64,000 nt of DNA from positions 1 to 64,000 of the forward strand of contig WBZZ01001441.1 in the NCBI GenBank assembly GCA_019918135.1. The letters run 5' to 3'. The DNA comes from Paulinella micropora. Its lineage: Eukaryota > Cercozoa > Imbricatea > Euglyphida > Paulinellidae. The notes below the pieces were generated by a model. That model had not been told where the DNA came from. It did no database searches and worked only from the letters and a program-made list of their open reading frames with translations. The position numbers were made by a program, and so were the translations under genes. Positions 33,152 to 42,692 of this stretch are shown here, one piece after another; position 1 is the first letter of the stretch, and every line of letters begins with the position of its first letter.

Positions 33152-34517
33152 TTAGCACAATTGCATAAACCGCGTGATCTGAGCGGCTGGTCCAGGATCA
33201 GCCGTATCAAGGGCCGTACTGGCATGACTGGCAAATCGATAGGAAGCCTTCATGGAAAAAATGGAATCGAGCGTTCCGCGCCAAAAACTGGGCCGGCGCA
33301 GTTCTTCAGCACGGTGTTGCAAATTTGCAGCGAAAAATTCCACGGCTTGGCGGCGTAACCGTTCGGCTCTGGTCTCACGGGGCAGCTGTGTGAGCCTAGG
33401 CGGAATGACGTATTTCAAATCACCCAGGACCCGCGCGTAGTCCGAGGCCAGCCTTTCGCCCTGTTGCACAATGGCCTGCACAAGCTTGAGCAGGTCCGGC
33501 TCGTGCAGGGACGGCGCCACCTTGCTCATCACTTTAATTTTGTCGTAGAACATCTGCGTCTTGAGATTGCTGAGTCCTTCGTCCTTGTTTTCGTACTCGA
33601 GCGTGTGGCCTGAAACCCGGCTAAAAAACACCGGCCGGGCCACGAGCGAATGGTTTCCGTAGAGCTCCCAGGCCACATTGGCGTAGATGGCTCGCAGCAG
33701 GTGAGGGCGGCTAATGCGGAATTCGCTCTTGGCGCGCTCTTGGTAGAGGTGTGTCAGGTCTTCGAACGTGTTCTTAAAGCCACCACCTTTCAGGGGCGCC
33801 CACTTCGCTGTTAGGCATCACTTGGCTGGGCCTGTCGATGTTCTTCTTGTGGCCCGCAACCACCAAACTCTGCATCCACGGCAGCGTGCTGACCTTCATT
33901 TTTTTCGTCGGTGGCATAGCAATGGGCTGGTCGTCCTCTTCCGCCAGGATCTCTGCCCGGTGCGAGGTCCAGCTCAAGTAATCCGACTTGGGCCTGTCGC
34001 CTTTCAGCAGCATGCTAGCGCCTGGCGCCATCTTGGCCCGGTGCTTAAAATGGTTCTCCATGCCAAAGATCATGTGACGCCAGATTCTCAGTACATCGGC
34101 CGACGAGGCCGTGGGCAGGGCGATGGGCTTGCCGACATAGATAGAGTCTTGGTCGTCACTTTGGTCGTCCGGGTCTTTTAGGGGGTCTGCGCCTTTTTTC
34201 GCCGCCCGGTGCTGCAAGACATGCTTTTGGCGGCCAATCTCCGTAAACGTCATATACTGGTCGTCCTCCACCGGGCCAAATTCGCTAAAGCGCCGCAACT
34301 CGGACATTCTGCACCCGAGGATAGACAGCAACAGAAAGGACTGCAGGGCCCAGAGCGGGTGTCTCTCGCTGGGCGCAAAGGGGCCGTCGTTGGCGCGCTT
34401 TGCTTCCGGGTCCTCGAAGCAATTTGCCTCAGCGAGCATGGCTCGGTAGAGCTCGTCCAAGAACGCGCACCAGGGGTCCAAGTAGAGCACGTGCCTCTTC
34501 TTGAGGTTCTTCATCAA
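33152..34517 (-). CDS. Tyrosine recombinase/integrase, broken (virus fossil)
   Basis: The front part carries FLLLSILGCRMSELRRFSEF, the conserved box-I-like region with the first catalytic Arg of tyrosine recombinases. The rear part carries PHLLRAIYANVAWELYG and SRVSGHTLEYENK, fitting the H-x-x-R and GH region before the nucleophile Tyr. Such enzymes integrate or resolve viral and transposon DNA. Here it could have served integration of the virus or genome resolution. Broken in about one or two places. Confidence 0.55.
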
Positions 34518-34610
34518 CCTCTTGCCGGTCTGCAGAACTCCCTCCGAACTCGCGTCCCTGTCACGAAAAAGCGTCCCTTCCGTGAACCACTTGACAACGA
34601 AGTCCTCGCC

Positions 34611-35462
34611 CTAGACACAGCGCGAGGGCTGTTCCTTGCCCTTCTGGCTCTGTCTCTGGGTGGCCAGGATCAACCAGTTGCTCCGGAAAAGGCCGTAATC
34701 TTGTCCTCTCGCGGAGAGGTTGGGCTTGGTGGCATCGACCAGGTCATTCACAAAACTCACAAACTGGTCCACGTCTTTGCGAAGCCGCAGAAAGGTCATA
34801 CAATAAGCAAGCAGGCACTTGGTGAACGGCCCGGCGCTGAGATTTGGTAACCCCAACTTCACCCAGCCGTCCTCACCACCGAAGAGGAGCTTGCGAAGGG
34901 TCGTGTTTTTGCCCTTGGCCAGGTCGGCGGAGCTGCTAGGGAACAGCAGGCCGCCCCCTGGCTTCTCTACAATGACAAAGTCCACTTTGCCCGCGTGATG
35001 GCACGAAACCAGATTTTCTTTGTCCAGCCCGCTGTCCTTGAACCGTTTGTACGCGTACAGGACGTCGTCGAGCTCCCCGTCTTCTTTCGCCATGAACTCG
35101 CTCCAGTGGCCCTTGCGCGACTTGATGACCTGGGCCAGAACAGGCGAGGCGGCGTGACGGGCGGGGTCGACCCCGAGCGAGTACAGATGCGCCCTGTCCA
35201 GCACCTCGTCCCGGTAAGAACGGAGGAGGTCCAGAGCGGCCACAAAGTTGTCTCGTAGGTCCGCCCACTCCTGCGGGCTCATTTTCGTCTTGAGCGGCAG
35301 GCGTTCCCAGACCGGCACCGGCTTCTGGCCGTCACGGATTTCTTGTAGTGTGGTGTTGTTAAAGGCGTCAACCACCTGCTGGGGCGGGGCATTGCTCATG
35401 GTTACCACTTTGAGGTGGCTGGGCTCCGCGCCAAGCCGGCCACTCGCGACCCATTTCACCAT
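34611..35462 (-). CDS. Probable N-terminal part of the recombinase region, or separate protein
   Basis: Starting at the ATG on 35462 (MVKWVASGRLGAEPS), this frame encodes a mostly helical protein ending DLVDATKPNLSARGQDYG and a further 30 residues. It lies directly upstream of the catalytic part of the tyrosine recombinase on the same strand, where a core-binding domain would be expected. I do not recognise it independently. Upstream extension beyond the ATG is low-complexity Lys/Arg. Confidence 0.4.
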   Translation of the reverse strand: MVKWVASGRLGAEPSHLKVVTMSNAPPQQVVDAFNNTTLQEIRDGQKPVPVWERLPLKTKMSPQEWADLRDNFVAALDLLRSYRDEVLDRAHLYSLGVDPARHAASPVLAQVIKSRKGHWSEFMAKEDGELDDVLYAYKRFKDSGLDKENLVSCHHAGKVDFVIVEKPGGGLLFPSSSADLAKGKNTTLRKLLFGGEDGWVKLGLPNLSAGPFTKCLLAYCMTFLRLRKDVDQFVSFVNDLVDATKPNLSARGQDYGLFRSNWLILATQRQSQKGKEQPSRCV

Positions 35463-35506
35463 GGTCTTTTCCTCTTTAATGACTAGATGATACAAGATTT
35501 GTTTTT

Positions 35507-36333
35507 TCAGCAATAGCCACAGCACCCGCGGCCGGCGCTTTTTCTTTTTTTCTTTTTCTTTTTCTTCTTCTTGGCGTGCGGGCCAGACAAAAGATGACTC
35601 GCGAGCGGCCTTGCGCGGCCGCTTCCGTTCAGTGAACCACTTAAGGGGATGAAATCCCAGCCTTGTTCTTCGCACACCAGAGCGAACATGGCGTTGGCGC
35701 GGTGGCGGCTCTCTAACTGCTTCAGCTCCGGCACTTGCGCCGCTAGCGTTTCCTCTCCCAGCAGCAGCAGGAAAGCCCTCAGCAACGTCTGATAACTCAC
35801 GAACATCTTCTCTCCCACCCATACCGCTCCCTCAGCTTCTTCAGCACTCTGGGCCAGCAGGCGTCGACTTTTTTGAAGAGGCGTTGCAACTCCTCTAGCG
35901 TCTCTTGGCTCGGTTCCCGCCGGCTCCGGCCGCAGCCGAGCAGGTGGCACAGCTGGCTGGCCTTGTCGATAGTTAAAGGGCCTAGCTTCTCTCGGCGCCA
36001 GATGTACGCGAGGCGAGCGGGCGTCGGGCTCTGTGCCCGCCACTTGTGGACCAGGCGCCTCGCCTGTGCTAACAAGGCCGGGCTGACACACGACGCAGAT
36101 TGATTCACACCTCGCAGGTTGAATGTCTCTCTTGTTATCTGTCTGAATCTGCTCAGTCTCGTGTAGCCGACATGTCTGGGAGGGGCCGACTGCTCCCGGG
36201 GCATCTGTCCATTGACCAGCCAAAATTGGCTCGTGTACAGCTCGTGCTCTGTCTTGACCAGGCCACACTTGGAACAGTAGGTGCCTGTTGTTGCTAAGCT
36301 GAAGGTCCAGACGTGTTCGCAGGACATGTACAA
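35507..36333 (-). CDS. VLTF3-like late transcription factor, broken (virus fossil)
   Basis: N-terminus MSCEHVWTFSLATTGTYC followed by SKCGLVKTE: a zinc ribbon with C-x-H...C-x2-C spacing as in TFIIB-like and poxvirus VLTF3-like proteins. The C-terminal part has YQTLLRAFLLLLG and FALVCEEQGWDFIPLSG, resembling the conserved end of VLTF3 proteins (W-x-x-x-C...W-x-F). VLTF3 drives late viral gene transcription. A Lys-rich tail follows. Broken in about one place. TFIIB-like identity remains an alternative. Confidence 0.5.
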
Positions 36334-36452
36334 AATGACGGCCGGCTAGCGAGAAAGAAACGAAACAGACTTCGAACCGGGAGCGTTTAATGTTCGATGT
36401 TTGAAGTATATGAGAGGGAGGAGTCACCAGTGACACACGCACACAAAAAAAG

Positions 36453-36926
36453 ATGGAGGGCACAGAAGTTTACAAAGGCAAGTGTTTGCATTGCTCGTAC
36501 GGTTGTGCAAGGGACGACGGTAAATGGTATGGCTTGCCGATAGCCCACGCGAACGAAGAAATGTTCGTCTGGGGTCACTTTTGCAGTATGGGCTGTGCGG
36601 CCAAATTTGCGGAATATGGTATAGCCGAGACGCTGCGTTCGCGTTCACTGGACCTGCTGCACTCGTTCCTAAGAGTCAATCTGCACAAGCAGCTAATTCA
36701 ACCGAACCCACCACGCCACGAGCTAGTAGACCACGGGGGGCCTCTGGACATCTCGGCTTTCAGGGCCGTGGGACGGGTAGTCAACTGGTATGTGCCAGTG
36801 CACCGCAAGGAGACACAGAAAAATTTTATTAGCAAGCTCGCTGGCCGTAAGTACACGTTGAAGAGGCTTAAGCGCCTGCCTGGGATTCGTCTCTCTTCCT
36901 CTTCGAGTTCTTCTTCTTGCGCTTAA
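36453..36926 (+). CDS. VLTF2-like (A1L-type) FCS zinc finger protein (virus fossil)
   Basis: 157 residues. CLHCSYGCARDD (about 11-22), GLPIAHANEEMFVWG, then HFCSMGCAAKFAEYG (about 46-60) reproduce the C-x2-C...FCS-x2-C layout of the poxvirus VLTF2 / MYM-FCS finger family present across nucleocytoviruses as a late transcription factor. A basic C-terminal region and a Ser tail follow. The frame is whole. Its 3' end overlaps the convergent clamp-like gene by about 58 bp. Confidence 0.6.
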   Translation: MEGTEVYKGKCLHCSYGCARDDGKWYGLPIAHANEEMFVWGHFCSMGCAAKFAEYGIAETLRSRSLDLLHSFLRVNLHKQLIQPNPPRHELVDHGGPLDISAFRAVGRVVNWYVPVHRKETQKNFISKLAGRKYTLKRLKRLPGIRLSSSSSSSSCA

Positions 36927-37826
36927 TAACCACTTTGCGCTGTTCACCGTCCTCCTCGGCGCTGTCGGTGGTCAGGGCGAGTGGCGCCAGCGTGGGCAGA
37001 GGAGGCGGCGGTCCATCGGCGTCGGCCAGAATCGCGTACTTGAGCCACGGACCGCCTTCCCGTTTAAAGACGAGGTGCAGCACATTCGGCGCAGTGCCAA
37101 CCAAGACTCGGCCCGTCTTTTTCTCCTGAAAGGCGCATGACTTGAGCACCTTTTTGCAGGTTTCAAGTGAGTAGACACAGTCGCGCTCGGCAGGTGTCTT
37201 CGACAGGTCCGCTCGCAAGAGCGATTCCTTGTCCTCTGCCAGCAGAGCGATGCCGCCTAGCGAAGTGCGTGCCAGCCGACTTGCGTCCACTGCCCTCAGT
37301 GCAGAGCCTGTCCCCTTCCACGAACAGACGGCAATGCGAATTGGATTTAGAATGATGGCGCACCACGGCATTAAGGGCAGGGCCACTAACTTCAACTAGA
37401 CGGTCGACATCAGTCCACTCGGCCGTCGGCAGGAACGTTGCTTCTTGCGGGACGAGCAGTGATGTTAGGTCGCTGTAATGCTCGAAAGATTTTGTAAAAT
37501 TTCACACAGAGCCTGTTGTCGACTGCGACTGACAGTTCCAAAGTCATGCCCTCGCGAAACGTGCTCAGCCAGCACTGGATTTCTTTCAAGTCACAAGAAA
37601 ACACGCATTTGGACGAGTTGCCACTGAGCGAGACATAGTCGCCGTTTACAGCGCCTAGAAAGGGCACCACAAACTGGGCAACGAGCCCGTCGGCCGCACT
37701 GCAGAGGACAATTTTGTCGACGGTCGCTTCGACACGGGCCTCCAGCAGCAGCGGGGACAGGGAGTCGAGTGCCCGGCGGAAAGCGATGCCGTTGGACTTG
37801 GACCTCCACAGAAAGCGGTAGCTCAT
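36868..37826 (-). CDS. PCNA-like sliding clamp, broken (virus fossil)
   Basis: The upstream part (from 37826) reads like a PCNA first domain: FRRALDSLSPLLLEARVEA, DKIVLCSAADGLVAQFVV, then KCVFSCDLKEIQCWLSTF and TLELSVAVDNRLCVKFY. The downstream part has VYSLETCKKVLKSCAFQ and NVLHLVFKREGGPWLKYAIL, the usual end of the second PCNA domain, followed by a Lys-rich nuclear-signal-like tail. A clamp would tether the replicative polymerase. Broken in about one place. Confidence 0.5.
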
Positions 37827-37967
37827 TTTTTGACTGAGTAAGCGTCGCGCTTATTTCCGTTTCCTTTTTTTCGGGTTTCCAACGGCTGCCATTTGAAGTT
37901 TGATGTTAAAAGAAGTCGCGTGTATATCCCCTTTAGAGAGAGAGAGACCCGGGCCAGAATCCAATCA

Positions 37968-38705
37968 ATGTCCATCGTCGTAGACAACAACCAGGTCAAG
38001 GCCTTTGATCCGGCCGCCGACCCGAAAAAGCTCCGCCTGTCGGACGTGCCTCGGACTGCGTACGGGAGCATTTTCTCAAATTTGTGCTACGGCAAAAAGA
38101 GCCTGACGCTGGTTCTGCCCGCCATGCAGCTTGCCTGGGACCCGAGCACGTACGACCAAGGCAACAAGGCTGCCAAGACCACCATTGACCTCGACTTCAA
38201 GCACGCGCAACAGTATGGCGCGGTGCTGCAGGCGTACAAAGTGCTGCGTTCCATCGACGAGAAGGTTGCCGACCTCGTGGTGGAACGGCGCGACCAGATT
38301 GTCCCGACCATGAAGAGAGCGGGCCCGATGGCACGGAGCGACGAGCAGGTCAAGTGCTGCTACCAGCCCTGCACACGGCTGCGCACTTCACAGAAATCGG
38401 ATCGGGCCTGGGCTCCTCGTCTGACCGTCACCGTAACAGGCAGTCGGTTCTTGGGCGGGGCCGACACCGCCACGCTGCAAAAAGGAGATGTGGTGAAAAC
38501 GATGATTCAAGCTACTGCGCTCTGCAGCAAGGGTGAAAAGGTTACACTTTCTTGGCGCGTTTTGCAACTTCGTAAGCAAGAAGATGGTCTGGGGTACCCG
38601 GACCAAGACCTCTCAGAAAAGGAAGCCTGGGGAGTTTCTTTGTCCAGTGAGGAAAACAGTGGGGGCGGCGTCAGTGCCATGGACTTGTCTACAGATCTAA
38701 TTTAA
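37968..38705 (+). CDS. Virus-type ssDNA-binding-like protein
   Basis: Starts at MSIVVDNNQVKAFDPAADPK (37968), preferred over an upstream ATG because the extension is basic leader-like sequence after a GA run. GSIFSNLCYGKKSLTLVLPA, MQLAWDPSTYDQGNKAAK and TIDLDFKHAQQYGAVLQAY follow. This order (short beta strands, M-x-L-x-W/F, then a K-rich S/T-I-x-L-x-F strand) matches the ssDNA-binding-like proteins of asfarviruses and other nucleocytoviruses (ASFV CP312R type). The C-terminal third is acidic, as in many SSBs. The frame is whole. Diverges from the clamp gene across a 140-bp gap. Confidence 0.5.
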   Translation: MSIVVDNNQVKAFDPAADPKKLRLSDVPRTAYGSIFSNLCYGKKSLTLVLPAMQLAWDPSTYDQGNKAAKTTIDLDFKHAQQYGAVLQAYKVLRSIDEKVADLVVERRDQIVPTMKRAGPMARSDEQVKCCYQPCTRLRTSQKSDRAWAPRLTVTVTGSRFLGGADTATLQKGDVVKTMIQATALCSKGEKVTLSWRVLQLRKQEDGLGYPDQDLSEKEAWGVSLSSEENSGGGVSAMDLSTDLI

Positions 38706-38715
38706 TAAAAAAGAT

Positions 38716-40848
38716 TCAAGCTACACAGACTGCACAGTTGGCCGGCCCCAGGGCCTTGCTAGCGGCCTGGGTTCTTACATAATACGTTGTTTTTAAACCG
38801 AGCTGCCACGCGTAGAAATGACAGCTGCTGACTTTTCTTTCATTAGGGTCGGTCATGTGTAAGTTGAGCGACTGCGAGCCACACACAAACGGGCCGCGGT
38901 CGGCCGCCAAGTGCAGCTGCAAGCGTAGTGGAATTTCCCACACAGTCTTGTAGATGTTTTTGATGTCTTGGGGCAGGTCACATCTTTGCACGCTCCCGCC
39001 GTCGGCAATGATTTTATCGCGGAGCTGGTCGTTCCAGAGCCCGCGCTCTTCTAGCTCGTGCACCAAGTGTTTGTTCCACACGACGTGCTCGCCAGAGAGC
39101 ACACGGCGCACAAAGACATTTGAGTGAGGAGGCTCGAACGACTCGAAATTGCCCAGGATCTGAGCAGTCGTGGCAGTCGGCATGTAGGCAATAAGCTGTG
39201 AGTTTCGTAGCCCATACTTGGTGATACGCTGGCGGAGCGAGTCCCAGCGGTCGTCCGTCTGCTCCTTGCCGGGCCACAGATCGAACTGCAGGAGCCCTTG
39301 GCTAGCGGGGGACCCGCCGAAACTCTTGTAAGCACCCTTCTCCTGTGCCAGTTCGCAAGAGGCCCAGAGCGCCGCGAAGTACAATTCATGCGCGATCTTG
39401 AAATTGAGCTTTTGTGCCTCCACGCTATCGAACGGCATCCGAAGAAGAGCTAGCGCGTCGGCTAAACCGTTCACACCAAGAGCCACCGGGCGATGCAAGA
39501 GGTTGCTGCCTCTTGCTTCCTCCGTAGGATAGTCTGTAACGTCGATGACCGCATCGAGGTTACGAACAGCTGTGCGCACGCACGACCGCAACAGCTCGAA
39601 ATCAAACGACTTGTGATCCGCCGGCACGAACCTAGGCAGCGCAACAGAGGCCAAGTTACAAACACTGTGCTCGAGCGGCGAGCTGTATTGAACCACTTCT
39701 GCGCACAAATTGCTGCAGCGAATCGTGCCCAAGGCTTTTTGATTAGATTTTGTATTCACCGCGTCCTTGTACATAATGTAAGGAACGCCGCCCGGCTCGA
39801 TCTGTGCACGGCAGACAGCGCTCCAGAGCTCGCGCGCTTTGACAGTGCGCCTCGCCAGGCCCAACCTCTCGGCCCGCGTGTACTGGCTCTCGAACTCCTT
39901 GCCACAGAAGGCGTCCAGGTCACCTACGCCCGTCTCGTCCGGGCAAAAAAGAGACCAAATTTCATCCCGTTCTGCACGCTCCATAAAAAGGTCCGGCACT
40001 GTCAGCCCTAAAAACAAGTCTCGGGCTCGCAGTTCTTCGGAACCGGTAGTCTTTTTCAGTTCCAAAAACTCGAAGACGTCGGGGTGATGTACTGGCAGGT
40101 AGACTGCTACAGCGCCCTTCCTCTTGCCTGCCTGGTTCGCGTAGCGAGCGGTCTCGTTTAAGACTTTGCACAAGGGTACCACGCCGTCTGATGCTCCGCC
40201 CGTGCTGCGCATCAGGGAGCCTTTGCTTCTTACGCACCCAAGGTGAACTCCTAGCCCGCCTCCTCCCTTGCTGATAAGAGCAACGTCTTTGATCGTGGTA
40301 TAGATGTCGCTCAACGAGTCGCCCTTGATAGGAAGCAAGAAGCAGCTGGAAAGCTGGCCCGCTCTTCTCAGTCCGCTGTTAAATAGAGTTGGACTCGCGT
40401 GGGTATAGAATCCCAGCGACATGAGATCGTAGGTTTCTTTGATTCGTTTCAGTGGCTCTTTGGACTCGCGGCGGTGAAGGTGAACGGCCACGCGAAGCCA
40501 AAGGTACTGGGCCGTCTCACACGCACGGCCCTTGCTGTCTTTGAGCAAAAAGGACTTGAGCAGCGTGGAGTATCCAAAGTAGTCGTACGCCAGGTCTCGG
40601 TGGGCCTGAACCATGGCGTTGAGCTGCCCTGCGTTCGTGTCTACAAAAATACTGTAAGCAGGTTCCATCCCCCACCTAAGCTTTTCCATGGCCGCGCTGA
40701 AGGTCGGCGGGCACTGTTTTGCATGGTTGGAGGCCAGGAGACCACCCAGCTCTCCGTACTGCGGGTGTTGAATCGCGAGCGCCGCACACGTGCTCGCGGC
40801 CAACGAGTCAAGTTCGCTCGTCGGCACGAGGTCGTACAGGCCCGCCAC
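38716..40848 (-). CDS. Ribonucleotide reductase large subunit, class I (virus fossil)
   Basis: 710 residues of class Ia/NrdA-type sequence: NSGLRRAGQLSSCFLLP (redox Cys), GGGGLGVHLGCVRSKG, AVYLPVHHPDVFEFLELKK, SNLCAEVVQYSSPLEHSV (Asn-Cys-Glu active-site triad) with CNLASVAL next, NSQLIAYMPTATTAQIL, and a C-terminal NCAVCVA with the Cys pair that passes electrons. It reduces ribonucleotides to deoxyribonucleotides for viral DNA synthesis. The homologous sequence continues upstream of this ATG (about to 40950), so the true N-terminus is longer. Small-subunit gene not seen in the window. Mostly whole. Confidence 0.93.
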   Translation of the reverse strand: MAGLYDLVPTSELDSLAASTCAALAIQHPQYGELGGLLASNHAKQCPPTFSAAMEKLRWGMEPAYSIFVDTNAGQLNAMVQAHRDLAYDYFGYSTLLKSFLLKDSKGRACETAQYLWLRVAVHLHRRESKEPLKRIKETYDLMSLGFYTHASPTLFNSGLRRAGQLSSCFLLPIKGDSLSDIYTTIKDVALISKGGGGLGVHLGCVRSKGSLMRSTGGASDGVVPLCKVLNETARYANQAGKRKGAVAVYLPVHHPDVFEFLELKKTTGSEELRARDLFLGLTVPDLFMERAERDEIWSLFCPDETGVGDLDAFCGKEFESQYTRAERLGLARRTVKARELWSAVCRAQIEPGGVPYIMYKDAVNTKSNQKALGTIRCSNLCAEVVQYSSPLEHSVCNLASVALPRFVPADHKSFDFELLRSCVRTAVRNLDAVIDVTDYPTEEARGSNLLHRPVALGVNGLADALALLRMPFDSVEAQKLNFKIAHELYFAALWASCELAQEKGAYKSFGGSPASQGLLQFDLWPGKEQTDDRWDSLRQRITKYGLRNSQLIAYMPTATTAQILGNFESFEPPHSNVFVRRVLSGEHVVWNKHLVHELEERGLWNDQLRDKIIADGGSVQRCDLPQDIKNIYKTVWEIPLRLQLHLAADRGPFVCGSQSLNLHMTDPNERKVSSCHFYAWQLGLKTTYYVRTQAASKALGPANCAVCVA

Positions 40849-41019
40849 GACCTTTTGGGCGAGAAGAACTGGGTCAACGGCATGCAGATCTTTGGACAGG
40901 CTAGCAACTCGCGCCAGAATCTTATCGAGCGAAACGGCTTGCGGAGCTCCATTTCATTTAATCACTTGCATTTGCACGTGCTTGCATTAATGGTACAAGA
41001 GAAAAAAAATCATTCTCTG

Positions 41020-41352
41020 CTAAAATGCTGGAAACCGTAGAAAGCAGCCAGCACGGCATCTGTGACTAGTAATTCTGGTTTGCCCGTAGCCGAGAAGAGC
41101 AAATAGAAAAGCGCATGCCAGACTCTGTTTTGAGACCACCCAGATACGTCCACCCAGGAAGCCTTCTACTTGTTTGTCCATCGCGCCTGATAACCAGACG
41201 ACTCCCGGCACCATCGCAAGTAGCCGCAATTTGTCTTTGGTCGGGCCGGCCGAGTCGAGTGCCACTTTGGCCAGTAGGAACCGGGCGGGCAGGCAACCGG
41301 CCACAAATAGTAGAGAGTTATCTCTAGAAGAAGTCTGTGTGTCTGGTTGCAT
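41020..41352 (-). CDS. Possible small membrane protein (virus fossil)
   Basis: A 110-residue frame in the gap between the RNR and the 41502-42677 gene. It has two or three hydrophobic stretches (VAGCLPARFLLAKVAL, LLAMVPGVVWLSGA, ACAFLFALLGYG). No family recognised; it may be spurious. Confidence 0.3.
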   Translation of the reverse strand: MQPDTQTSSRDNSLLFVAGCLPARFLLAKVALDSAGPTKDKLRLLAMVPGVVWLSGAMDKQVEGFLGGRIWVVSKQSLACAFLFALLGYGQTRITSHRCRAGCFLRFPAF

Positions 41353-41501
41353 GGCTCAATTGGATAAAAACAAAGACACAAGATTTAATTGTCACAGTTC
41401 AAATCCCTCTTGCTGCTTCCTTTGTTTTCTAGGCACGCTTTTTTTGTTAATAAAATTTCCGGGAAAATGGAACCACAGTTTTTTTTAATAAATGCCCTTT
41501 T

Positions 41502-42677
41502 TCACACGTTCGCGTCAGCCGTCACGTGTTCGCCTTCGAGCATCTGTATCTTGTTGCTCTCGTTCTGGCTCTCCTGATGCTTCTTTTTGCGCTTCGTGTT
41601 CTTCATGAGAACCTTGTTTGCGTCCTCTTGGTAGAACTCGTCGTGGTATCGCTGCACGCCGTGTACCGAGGCAATTGGCTGTATCGTAAACGTGCGGTGG
41701 CTCTCCCTGTCGCCGTCCTTCTGCGACCTTTCGTTTTTCCCTGTTGAGACATTCTCATAGCCGACGCAGCCCAGCAGGTACTTAAGGGCCGCCTTGTTTG
41801 TGGCAAACTCTCTTTTCTTGAAGGGGATCTTGGGTCCGGCAAGGACCGCGTCTTCCGCGAGCTTGCGCATTAGCTTCGATTCAAGCAGCTTGCTGCTATA
41901 CACAGCCTTACTGTCCTTGAACAGGTCTTGGACCGAATTCACCTCGAAGACTTCTGCGAGCCCGCCCACCGCCTTGTACAACCCGACGTGGCTCTTGCAC
42001 AGCGCGGCAATCTGCCTGTCGGTCATGTCCAGTTGCTCAGCCAGTCTCACGTCGCCTTTCACGAGGGCCAGCTGGTCCAAAATATCCACTTTGCTCTTGC
42101 ACTGCTTGTAGAAGGACTTAACTTTTTTTACCCACTCGTGCCGTAGCCAGGCAAGGTCGTTTTGTAGCTTGGCGGGATCGCGAACAGGCGCCCGCCGTAG
42201 CTCGCTGCGTTTCTTTCTGTACTCTGCTTCCGCTTTCTTCAGCACTGTGTGAACGCCAGGGTAGCGAGCAAAGATGTTCATCATACCGTACGTATACTCG
42301 ATTTTCTCGTCGTCGTTGGGTCCACGAGACCTGAACAGGAAGTCCACGCGTCTGCGAGCGCTCTCGACCGTCAGCAACTGCCACTTCACTACGTCCCTGA
42401 TCACTACCCCTAGGCGGCAGAGCGGCGGTGGCGGCACCAACTTCTTTCCTTCCTCTTTTAGTTCCTGCTCTTGCTGGGCCTTTGCTTTCTCCTCTTCTGC
42501 CTTCTGTCTCGCCTTGTCGTCTGCTTTCTGTCTGCGCTCCTTGTCCGTCATGATTGGCGGTACGACCACCTGGAAATCCTGGACGAGCCACTCCCACATG
42601 GCAGGACCCCTGCAACGCCGCTGCTCCGCCAGGGACGCGATCAGCCGCAGCTTCAGTGAACTGGGCACCTCAACCAT
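41502..42677 (-). CDS. Unrecognised charged protein following the helicase (virus fossil)
   Basis: 391 residues. A Lys/Glu/Gln-rich coiled coil lies at about 48-80, then a longer region including EYTYGMMNIFARYPGVHTVL, KKVKSFYKQCKSKVDILDQL and MTDRQIAALCKSHVGLYKAV, which looks like compact helices, then a basic Asn/Ser/Lys-rich tail. It starts 15 bp after the helicase stop on the same strand and may be the C-terminal part of the same replication gene or a co-transcribed partner. Confidence 0.4.
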   Translation of the reverse strand: MVEVPSSLKLRLIASLAEQRRCRGPAMWEWLVQDFQVVVPPIMTDKERRQKADDKARQKAEEEKAKAQQEQELKEEGKKLVPPPPLCRLGVVIRDVVKWQLLTVESARRRVDFLFRSRGPNDDEKIEYTYGMMNIFARYPGVHTVLKKAEAEYRKKRSELRRAPVRDPAKLQNDLAWLRHEWVKKVKSFYKQCKSKVDILDQLALVKGDVRLAEQLDMTDRQIAALCKSHVGLYKAVGGLAEVFEVNSVQDLFKDSKAVYSSKLLESKLMRKLAEDAVLAGPKIPFKKREFATNKAALKYLLGCVGYENVSTGKNERSQKDGDRESHRTFTIQPIASVHGVQRYHDEFYQEDANKVLMKNTKRKKKHQESQNESNKIQMLEGEHVTADANV

Positions 42678-42692
42678 CTTGGAAACGCCCGT

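Noticed and set aside
39493-40011. Plus-strand frame opposite the ribonucleotide reductase
   Set aside because: No independent motifs; it is the antisense shadow of a highly conserved gene.
41345-41417. tRNA gene with A box TGGCTCAATTGG and B box GTTCAAATCC at the right spacing
   Set aside because: Acceptor, D and T stems do not pair; the box matches look accidental.
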